Below, one piece after another: positions 8,825 through 15,154 of a stretch of 64,000 nucleotides of DNA (position 1 is its first letter; every line of letters starts with the position of its first letter). The notes under the pieces were generated by a model that did no database searches, had not been told where the DNA came from, and saw nothing but the letters and a program-made list of their open reading frames with translations. The translations under genes were made by a program, and so were the position numbers. Source of the stretch: Bradyrhizobium sp. ARR65. GTDB lineage: Bacteria; Pseudomonadota; Alphaproteobacteria; Rhizobiales; Xanthobacteraceae. The stretch spans positions 120,052-184,051 of the forward strand of contig NZ_AWZU01000011.1 in assembly GCF_000472385.1 (NCBI RefSeq), written 5' to 3'.

Positions 8825-10843
8825 CTAATGCTTGGACTCGCGCTCGCGGAGATAATCGTCGGTGGTTCGGACCGGCGCGCGTTCGCCAGCGCCGGCGAAC
8901 GGATCGAATTGCTGCTCGCTCATGCTGATGACGCGGCAGTCTGCGCACATTCTGATCGCGTCCAGCCGGCTATCGCCGGCGGGATACATCCAGTGGCGGC
9001 CTTCCAGCTTCGCCGCGATCTTCTCAATCGTGCTCTTCACACCGAACGGCTGGCCGCAGCGGATGCAGCGAGCGGGTTCCTCCTCCTTGATGATCTCGGC
9101 CGCGGCTCTGGCGGCGCGAAAATCGATCTGCGGCTTCAGCGTAATCACCTTCTCCGGGCATGTACTCTGGCACAATCCGCATTGCACGCAGGCGTCTTCG
9201 ACAAATTTGAGGACTGGACGTTCGGGATCGTCGCGAAGGGCGCCGGTGGGGCAGGCAGATACACAGGACAGGCACAGCGTGCATCCGGCCACATCGACGG
9301 TGACCGTGCCGAGTGGTGCACCTTCGGGAAGGGCAATGACGTCGGTCGGCACGGGTGCCACGCGATGCAACTCATGAAGGGCGAGGCGAAGCAGGTCGCG
9401 CCGCTTGCCAATGGTTTTGAAGGTGGCGGGATGCTCCACAATCGGTCCGGGCTCCATCCCGCGCAGCGCCTCGCCGAGCGCGTCAGGATCGTCTGTCTGG
9501 ATCGTTGAAACCGCCCGCTCCGAAAATCCAAGTCCGGCGAGAATAGCATCGGCCATTGTGATGGTTTGGCAGAGGCCGGCGATGTCGTGCAGCGGCTTTG
9601 CCCTGAGCAGAAAACGGATTCCCGCCGCGCCGTATGCGAAAGCCGCCACGACGGCCTCGAGGCCAACCTGCGTCACCTCGTTGACGGCAAACGGCAGGAC
9701 ATCCGCCGGAAGACCATCGCCATAGCGGGCGAGCGCATCGATCAGCGCCCTGCCGTGCTGGCCATCGTGAAACAATATGACCGCATTGGGGCCGCCCGCC
9801 TCGCGGTATGTCAGCAGCATCGCGCGCAATTTGTGCAGCAGCGCGTCCGCCGGCGGCAGGGCGTATGAGGCTGCGCCGGTCGGGCAGGCTGCGGCGCACT
9901 GGCCGCATCCGGCGCAGACCTCCGCATCGATCTTCACGTGATCGCCATCCGGCGTGATGGCTCCGGTCGGGCAAAGATCGAGGCAGCGACGGCAACCAGT
10001 CAGCTTCGAGCGCGAATGGGCGCAGAGGTCGGCGGTGAAGTTGACATATTGCGGCTTGTCGAAGCTACCGACGAAATCGCGCGCCTTCAGCACGGCACGC
10101 AGCATCGCCGCCGGGTCTTTCGGGTCGGCGCGCAGATATCCCTCGCGCAGATGATGCGCGGGGAACAGCGGCGAGCCGCCGGAGAGGTCGAGGACGAGGT
10201 CGCAGCGCGATGTCAGGCCGTTGCGTGCAGCCTCGAACACGAAAGCATCCCGCGAGGAGGGGCGCGGCGCCGCAAAGTCATCGATCATGAGCTCAAAGGC
10301 CCCCAGATGGCCTTTGGCGTTGCGGATGGTTCCTTTGACGATGGGGAACGATGTCGTCGCCGGCGGCGCGATCTGCGCCGGCGTCGTGATCATGACCGTC
10401 ACGTCGAGGTGATCGGCGAGCAAGGCGCCGGCTTCGATGGCGGTTTCGTCGCGGCCGTAGATCAGGACCACGCCCTCGCTCGACAAGGTCACGGAAGGAT
10501 AGGGAGGCGAGGGCTCGGATGTAGCCGCAAGCAACGCTGCCATTTTGGGCCCGGCGCGCGCTCCTTCAGCGGACCAGCCGGCGGTCTCACGGAGGTTGAC
10601 GAAATCGATGCTCTGGCGGCGCTCTCCGGCTTCTTCAGTGAACAGCGGAGCTTCCTGGGTGCAGCCGACGATAAGGGGTGCATCAGATTTCGCCGCATCG
10701 CGAAATCGATCAAGCTCGGCGCGACACAACTGACGGAACGTCGCAATCTCGCCCTTGCGGCATGCGCACTTTGCGGCGGATACATCGAGGCGCATCGTGT
10801 CTTCACACGAGCACATCAGGATCGTTTTCGGTGCCTGCACCAT
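8825..10843 (-). CDS. Multi-cluster 4Fe-4S protein of the formate dehydrogenase locus
   Basis: A 672-residue iron-sulfur protein. Cysteine motifs near residues 290-330 (GCRRCLDLCPTGAI, CAGCGQCAAACPTGA) and 515-565 (CTLCLSCVSACPTGAL, CVQCGLCQSTCPEKVI) form two dicluster ferredoxin domains, so up to four [4Fe-4S] clusters. A Cys-rich tail (CIRCGQPFG, CADCR) may hold more metal. An N-terminal segment of about 60 residues with CSCEDT and CACRKGE is unusual. It is divergently transcribed from the fdh operon, and this partner is common in alphaproteobacterial FDH3 loci. The ATG at 10843 is used; an in-frame TTG lies at 10864. Probable role: cytoplasmic electron transfer or cofactor maturation for the dehydrogenase, inferred from context. 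Confidence 0.88.
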   Translation of the reverse strand: MVQAPKTILMCSCEDTMRLDVSAAKCACRKGEIATFRQLCRAELDRFRDAAKSDAPLIVGCTQEAPLFTEEAGERRQSIDFVNLRETAGWSAEGARAGPKMAALLAATSEPSPPYPSVTLSSEGVVLIYGRDETAIEAGALLADHLDVTVMITTPAQIAPPATTSFPIVKGTIRNAKGHLGAFELMIDDFAAPRPSSRDAFVFEAARNGLTSRCDLVLDLSGGSPLFPAHHLREGYLRADPKDPAAMLRAVLKARDFVGSFDKPQYVNFTADLCAHSRSKLTGCRRCLDLCPTGAITPDGDHVKIDAEVCAGCGQCAAACPTGAASYALPPADALLHKLRAMLLTYREAGGPNAVILFHDGQHGRALIDALARYGDGLPADVLPFAVNEVTQVGLEAVVAAFAYGAAGIRFLLRAKPLHDIAGLCQTITMADAILAGLGFSERAVSTIQTDDPDALGEALRGMEPGPIVEHPATFKTIGKRRDLLRLALHELHRVAPVPTDVIALPEGAPLGTVTVDVAGCTLCLSCVSACPTGALRDDPERPVLKFVEDACVQCGLCQSTCPEKVITLKPQIDFRAARAAAEIIKEEEPARCIRCGQPFGVKSTIEKIAAKLEGRHWMYPAGDSRLDAIRMCADCRVISMSEQQFDPFAGAGERAPVRTTDDYLRERESKH

Positions 10844-10920
10844 GCGAGCTGACCATCCTCTCAAGCCGAGAGACTCGCGCCGCCCATCCCGTTCGTATAA
10901 GCTATTCTGTCTAAAGAAGA

Positions 10921-10927
10921 AAGGAGG
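10921..10927 (+). promoter_or_regulatory. Strong ribosome-binding site that points to an AUC start
   Basis: AAGGAGG, an almost perfect anti-16S match, ends 8 bases before an ATC codon at 10936. No ATG, GTG or TTG in the downstream frame lies within normal spacing; the first is a GTG at 10993, 65 bases away and without a ribosome site. Confidence 0.6.
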
Positions 10928-10935
10928 CTGAAGCC

Positions 10936-11679
10936 ATCCGTACGAGCGCGTTCGTTTCAGAACCGATCGATCTGCCTCCGCCGTTCACGCTGGTGAGGCT
11001 GCGCGAGAGCCGCGACGCCTTCGCGCATGCCATCGATATCGCCGAGGAGAGCGGCGCCGGTACGCTCACCCATGTCGGGCGATTTGACCTTGCCGAGTTC
11101 GCCGTGGTGCTAGAACCCAGCGAGCCGTTGCGTAGCGCACGTCGCGCTTTCTATGCTGCGATGGTGGCGCTGACCGATGCGTTGCGCGCCCACGCACCGC
11201 CAAACAAGGAAATCACGATCGAATGGCCGGACGCGATCCGGGTCGACGGCGGGCTTGTCGGTGGCGGGCGGCTCGGCTGGCCTTCGTCCGCGAGGGAGAA
11301 TGAACCGCCGCGCTGGCTGGTGTTCGGCGCCATGATCCGGACGGTGGCGGCCGTCGATAGGGAACCAGGCGTGCATCCGCTCGCTTCCGCGCTCGACCAG
11401 GAAGGCTTCGGCGAGACAGGCGCGGTTCAGGTGACGCAAAGCTTTGCCCAGCATCTGATGCGGGTTCTCGATAGCTGGCAGGTCGACGGCTTCGACGGCA
11501 TCGCGCGCGATTTCTTGAGCCGCCTGGGACGCGAGCGGCAGACCTCTCGTGCCATCGACGGCAATGGCGACCTTCTGGTGCGCCACATCGGGGCAGAGAC
11601 CACCGATCGGCACGATCTCCGCAAAGCGCTCGTCGCGCCCTCCTGGCTCGACGCGAAGCTCGGAGGACCGCGCCTGTGA
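10936..11679 (+). CDS. Biotin/lipoate A/B protein ligase-like protein, possibly starting at AUC
   Basis: First gene of the fdh operon. From the ATC at 10936 it encodes 247 residues; from the GTG at 10993, 228. The N-terminal segment EPIDLPPPFTLVRLRES, which I recall as conserved in relatives, lies mostly upstream of that GTG, so the longer form is preferred. The fold call rests on family memory: a lipoate/biotin ligase-like domain (VDGGLVGGGRLGWP, PRWLVFGAMIRT), lacking an obvious conventional lysine-binding catalytic set. Homologues recur beside DUF3305/DUF3306 in formate dehydrogenase loci. Role unknown, probably maturation. Its stop overlaps the next start (GTGA). Confidence 0.8.
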   Translation: MRTSAFVSEPIDLPPPFTLVRLRESRDAFAHAIDIAEESGAGTLTHVGRFDLAEFAVVLEPSEPLRSARRAFYAAMVALTDALRAHAPPNKEITIEWPDAIRVDGGLVGGGRLGWPSSARENEPPRWLVFGAMIRTVAAVDREPGVHPLASALDQEGFGETGAVQVTQSFAQHLMRVLDSWQVDGFDGIARDFLSRLGRERQTSRAIDGNGDLLVRHIGAETTDRHDLRKALVAPSWLDAKLGGPRL

Positions 11680-11837
11680 AGCTCGGTTCGCAACATCCGC
11701 GAGTGGTTTCGCAGATTGCTGCTAGGAGAGCGGCGGCGCAAAGAGGGCGCTCTTATTTCATGGAAGTGGAGGGTGACACCGAACTCGAGAGCAGTTTCAA
11801 TTTTGGAAACATGAGCCGGGAGCAATCGCGCCGATGA
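11676..11837 (+). CDS. Short translationally coupled ORF, possibly a deleted remnant
   Basis: A 53-codon frame begins with GTG at 11676, overlapping the upstream stop, and ends in TGA at 11835-11837, overlapping the ATG of the next gene (ATGA). Overlaps at both ends are typical of real operon genes. The product is basic at first (RVVSQIAARRAAAQRGRS), then acidic (MEVEGDTELESSFNFG). In comparable loci I recall a gene of about 150 codons (DUF6505) at this place; the start and end here could be what remains after an internal deletion. That link is speculative. Confidence 0.45.
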   Translation: MKLGSQHPRVVSQIAARRAAAQRGRSYFMEVEGDTELESSFNFGNMSREQSRR

Positions 11838-12841
11838 GAGATTTCTGGATCGCGAGCGGTCACCACTTGCTCGATCGTGATGCGAGCGGCGGGCTTGTGG
11901 TCACGGACGAATTTCTGAAAGCCTATTTCGTGCGTCCCGAACTGAGGCTGCCTGATGATGCCTGTCCCGTCGAGCGCAGGTTACACCGGGACCTGCTGGA
12001 CAATCCGCGCATGGCGGTCGGCGCTGACGAACTGGCAGCAATGGCGGATGCCGACGCGCGGGAGAATTGGCAGTTCGTGCTCGCGTTCCGCGACCTTTTG
12101 CTGCGTCATCCGACCCTGGAGGCGGCCTATCTCGCGTTGATCCGTTCCGCCTCGGTCAATTTGCCGCCGCTGTTCCTCGATCAACTCGTTCACGTGATCC
12201 TGCGCAACGCATTGGACGGCTGCGACGATCCGTTCACGTTGCGCGCGGGTGAGCTGTTCTTCCGGCAGCAGCGGCTCATTACGCACGAACATTCGCTGCT
12301 TCTGGCAGATGATGAGATGATCGGCGGCCGCACCGCGACTCCGGTTATGTCGCTGATGTCCATGCTCGGCGCAACCGTCGATGGCGAGATCGACGTTCTC
12401 AGCGAAGAGAACGCCGACAGCTATTGGCAGCGCAGCGATCAGTTCGACATGGCGCTTGACCTCAGCGGAACTGGACAAGGACGAGCAGCGATCGCGGAAG
12501 CGATGACGCATTTGATTTCTCACCTGCTGGGGATCGATGTCACGATCGAGCCGATAACAGAGCTGCGCGATGCAAGGCTCACCTGGTATGTCGGGCTCGA
12601 CGCCGAGGCGTCCCGCATCGGCGACCGGCTCTGGCATGGTGAACCTCTCGACGACCGCACTGCCGGCCGCGTGCTTGCGCTGTTCCGGCTCACCTTTGGT
12701 GACGCCGACCTGGCGGCCGATACTCTCGATCACGAGCCGGTCTACTTGATATTGGCAATGACATCCGATCGGCTGGTGCGAATGAAACCGCAGAATCTCT
12801 TGACGGGGTTGCCGATCAAGCATCCGGAGGCGACAGCGTGA
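11834..12841 (+). CDS. DUF6352 family protein, formate dehydrogenase accessory
   Basis: A 335-residue soluble protein with no signal or membrane segment. The opening MRDFWIASGHHLLDRD and the LRLPDDACPVERRLHRDLL segment match the DUF6352 family as I remember it, found beside DUF3305/DUF3306 in FDH3 loci. It is acidic and mostly helical. Start and stop overlap the neighbouring genes by 4 bases each, so it is co-translated with the short ORF before it and DUF3305 after it. No biochemical role is known; context suggests assembly or maturation of the dehydrogenase. Confidence 0.82.
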   Translation: MRDFWIASGHHLLDRDASGGLVVTDEFLKAYFVRPELRLPDDACPVERRLHRDLLDNPRMAVGADELAAMADADARENWQFVLAFRDLLLRHPTLEAAYLALIRSASVNLPPLFLDQLVHVILRNALDGCDDPFTLRAGELFFRQQRLITHEHSLLLADDEMIGGRTATPVMSLMSMLGATVDGEIDVLSEENADSYWQRSDQFDMALDLSGTGQGRAAIAEAMTHLISHLLGIDVTIEPITELRDARLTWYVGLDAEASRIGDRLWHGEPLDDRTAGRVLALFRLTFGDADLAADTLDHEPVYLILAMTSDRLVRMKPQNLLTGLPIKHPEATA

Positions 12842-13353
12842 CTCTCGCCGCCCCGCCGTTGCAGCGCATTCCCGTTGGCGTCGTGGTCGAGCGTCGCAAA
12901 TCGGGGTCTCCGTGGATCGAATTCATCTGGCGCGGTATCGGCGTGCTGCCGGATGAGCCCGCGATGACGCCCTGGACGGTCATACGCGAGCAGCGCGAGG
13001 CGACGCTCTTTTATGCCGGCAGTGCGACGGTCGATCTTTATCGATCGGAGACCGAGCGATACCGCGACAATCTTGCCAGCGGCGCACCGAGCATCTGGAT
13101 CGTATTGAGCCCTTCCGAGGGCGCCTGGCCTTACGCCGTTTCGGCCGTCACCGCGGACCCGGCCGAGGGCGAGGCGTTCACCGAAGCCGCCGCCAATCTG
13201 GTCGAGGCAGTGCCGATGCCTGAGGCTCTGCATCAGACGATTGAAAGTTTTGTTGCCGAGCACCACGTTGAAAGGCAATTCGTCAAGCGCGAGCGGCGCC
13301 GGGCCGATCCAGAGGCGCTGGCGCGACGGCGCCGTGAGGATGGGCGAGAATGA
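12838..13353 (+). CDS. DUF3305 family protein
   Basis: A 171-residue cytoplasmic protein starting with GTG inside the GTGA overlap with DUF6352. The opening IPVGVVVERRKSGSPWIEFIWR, followed by the DLYRSETERYRDNL and PSIWIVL segments, is characteristic of DUF3305. The C-terminal tail is strongly basic (VKRERRRADPEALARRRRE). The family occurs almost only with DUF3306 and TorD genes at formate dehydrogenase loci. Function unknown, presumed maturation factor. Confidence 0.88.
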   Translation: MTLAAPPLQRIPVGVVVERRKSGSPWIEFIWRGIGVLPDEPAMTPWTVIREQREATLFYAGSATVDLYRSETERYRDNLASGAPSIWIVLSPSEGAWPYAVSAVTADPAEGEAFTEAAANLVEAVPMPEALHQTIESFVAEHHVERQFVKRERRRADPEALARRRREDGRE

Positions 13354-14006
13354 GCGGCGATGATTTTCTCGCGCGCTGGTCTCGTCGCAAGCAGGAGGCG
13401 AGGGCCGGTCAGGCTGTGCCACAGTCCGAGAAGCCCGTTGAGGCGCGGCAGCCGGCATCATCGGCCGGTGCTGCGGAAGAGGTTTCCGATCCGGAATTGG
13501 ATCTTGCGAGTTTGCCGCCAGTCGATTCTATCGACGCGGCCACCGACATCACCGCGTTTCTGCGCGAGGGCATTCCGCAGGAGTTGAGCCGCGCGGCGCT
13601 TCGTCGAGCCTGGAGCAGCGATCCTGCCATCCGCGATTTTGTGGGGCTCGCAGAGAATGCCTGGGATTTCAACGACCCGGACGCGATGCCTGGCTTTGGT
13701 CCGCTCGACTTTTCGGCGGAGCAGCTAGCCGCCCTCGTTCACCGCATTGTCGGCGGCGTCGCGCAGGCGGCTGAAAGCATCTCGGAGTCATCCACCGAGG
13801 CGGCCGAACAATCGGGCGAACTCCGGCAAGCGTCAGAGCCGGCGGAAGTGACTGGGGAGCCTCAACCATCCAGCGCGTCCATCTCGGCCGAACAGCAGCC
13901 AAGCTCTGCTGCATCGCAACGAACGTGTGCGATGCAGGGCGAGCCGGGAGAGAGCGAGGGAAATCTCCCCTGGCGACGCACGCATGGCGGCGCGTTGCCT
14001 CGGTAG
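13350..14006 (+). CDS. DUF3306 family protein
   Basis: A 218-residue cytoplasmic protein beginning in an ATGA overlap with DUF3305. The N-terminus FLARWSRRKQEAR is the DUF3306 hallmark, followed by the conserved core SIDAATDITAFLREGIPQELSRAALRRAW and a VGLAENAWDFNDPDAMPGFG motif near residue 95. The C-terminal third is low-complexity Ser/Glu/Gln-rich and longer than the family core. Pairs with DUF3305 at fdh loci. It is followed by a 120-base gap with operator-like repeats before the HTH-TorD gene. Confidence 0.88.
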   Translation: MSGDDFLARWSRRKQEARAGQAVPQSEKPVEARQPASSAGAAEEVSDPELDLASLPPVDSIDAATDITAFLREGIPQELSRAALRRAWSSDPAIRDFVGLAENAWDFNDPDAMPGFGPLDFSAEQLAALVHRIVGGVAQAAESISESSTEAAEQSGELRQASEPAEVTGEPQPSSASISAEQQPSSAASQRTCAMQGEPGESEGNLPWRRTHGGALPR

Positions 14007-14040
14007 ACTGCGACCAAATGATATAGTCTCGGGCTATGCC

Positions 14041-14097
14041 TCTTGATTGACCGTTCCCCAACTCGCTCCTAGTCTTGATTGCGCAAAGCTAATCAAG
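14041..14097 (+). promoter_or_regulatory. Three CTTGATT elements upstream of the HTH-TorD gene: probable operator
   Basis: TCTTGATTG occurs at 14041-14049 and 14073-14081, 32 bases apart (about three helical turns). AATCAAG at 14091-14097 is the exact reverse complement of CTTGATT at 14074-14080, giving a perfect 7-base inverted repeat with a 10-base gap. The sites lie in the only real gap of the fdh operon, 30-86 bases before the GTG of a gene with a Cro-like DNA-binding domain. Autoregulatory binding is an inference. Confidence 0.5.
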
Positions 14098-14126
14098 CGC
14101 TTGGCACCTTGGATGGGGAGGTCCAC

Positions 14127-14906
14127 GTGCGCGATGCGGGCCTCAATCGCGCTATCGATGCAGCAGGCGGCGTAGCCCAGCTTGCCCGCAAGATTGGTAT
14201 TGCGCAGCCTTCCGTTTCCAACTGGAACAGGGTGCCTGCGGAGCGGGTGGTCGCCGTGGAAGCCGCGACGGGCGTGCCGCGCAAGGTGCTTCGTCCCGAT
14301 CTCTTTGGTGAGTCAGCGGCGGCGGATCATGCTGTTGATCCGCTCGATGCCGCGCGAGCGCAGGAATATGCGTTGCTCGCAACGTTGCTCGCCTCCGCGC
14401 CATCGCGTGCGTTGCTCGAACAGATCGCGCAACTGCGCCACGATGCGACGCCGCTGGGGCGCGCCCATGCGGCCCTCGCGGAAGCGGCGGCGCGCGCGGT
14501 CGCAACCGAGGTTGAGCGCGAATATTTTGATTTGTTCGTCGGAGTAGGCCGTGGCGAATTGCTGCCCTACGCATCCTATTATCTGACCGGCTTTCTCAAC
14601 GAGCGCCCGCTGTCTCGCTTGCGCGAGGATCTTGCCGCGCTCGGCATCAAGCGGGTCGAGACCAATGCCGAACCCGAGGATCATGCGGCGACCTTATGCG
14701 AGGTCATGGCCGGGCTTGCGGCTGGTCGCTTCCTCGCGTCCCCGGACGCGCAGCGCGCCTTCTTCGAGAAACATCTGTCCCGCTGGCTGGGACATTTTTT
14801 CGCTGATTTGGACAAGGCCGAAAACGCCAAATTCTACCGCGCGGTCGGAACACTTGGACGCGTGTTTCTGGAAATCGAAGCTGAGGCTTTTACGTTCGCC
14901 AACTGA
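14127..14906 (+). CDS. Cro/YdaS-like HTH fused to a TorD-family chaperone
   Basis: A 259-residue protein with two parts. Residues 4-58 form a Cro/CI or YdaS-type helix-turn-helix (LNRAIDAAGGVAQLARKIG, then AQPSVSNWNRVPAERVVAVE). Residues 75-255 are an all-helical TorD/DmsD-type redox-enzyme maturation chaperone, seen in REYFDLFVGVGRGELLPYAS, the YLTGFLNERPLSRLR helix and the C-terminal FYRAVGTLGRVFLEIEAEAF. TorD proteins bind the Tat signal of molybdoenzymes until cofactor is inserted. The GTG at 14127 is used because GGGGAGG lies 5 bases upstream; a TTG at 14079 would give 16 more residues without a site. It sits just before the Tat-target and catalytic subunit genes. The HTH suggests it also regulates transcription. 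Confidence 0.88.
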   Translation: MRDAGLNRAIDAAGGVAQLARKIGIAQPSVSNWNRVPAERVVAVEAATGVPRKVLRPDLFGESAAADHAVDPLDAARAQEYALLATLLASAPSRALLEQIAQLRHDATPLGRAHAALAEAAARAVATEVEREYFDLFVGVGRGELLPYASYYLTGFLNERPLSRLREDLAALGIKRVETNAEPEDHAATLCEVMAGLAAGRFLASPDAQRAFFEKHLSRWLGHFFADLDKAENAKFYRAVGTLGRVFLEIEAEAFTFAN

Positions 14907-14933
14907 CCAATGTACCGGTTGAGGAGGAATGCG

Positions 14934-15143
14934 ATGAAGGACGAGAAGCAAACGACCGTCGGCCGCCGCGATTTCCTCCGCAAGGTCGGCATCGGCACAG
15001 TTGGCGCAAGCGCGACGCTGGCAACGCCCTTGCTCGCGCCCGCGCGGGCAGACAGCGAGACCAACGATGAGAAACGGAAGGCGCGCTACAAAGAAACCGA
15101 CCATGTGAAGAAGTACTATCGCGTCAACCGTTATCCGGATTGA
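14934..15143 (+). CDS. Formate dehydrogenase region Tat-target peptide
   Basis: A 69-residue protein with twin-arginine signal GRRDFLRKVG, a hydrophobic stretch (TVGASATLATPLLAPARA) and a short charged mature part ending HVKKYYRVNRYPD. It matches the TIGR02811-type 'formate dehydrogenase region TAT target' family, always upstream of the catalytic subunit. The ATG at 14934 follows a GAGGAGG site. The stop is 12 bases before the GTG of the catalytic subunit. Probably a periplasmic or membrane-anchored small accessory subunit; its biochemical role is not known to me. Confidence 0.9.
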   Translation: MKDEKQTTVGRRDFLRKVGIGTVGASATLATPLLAPARADSETNDEKRKARYKETDHVKKYYRVNRYPD

Positions 15144-15154
15144 GGGAGGTTGCG

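Noticed and set aside
10993..11679. Using GTG 10993 as the start of the lipoate-ligase-like gene
   Set aside because: No ribosome site precedes it and it removes a segment I recall as conserved; it remains the fallback if AUC is not used.
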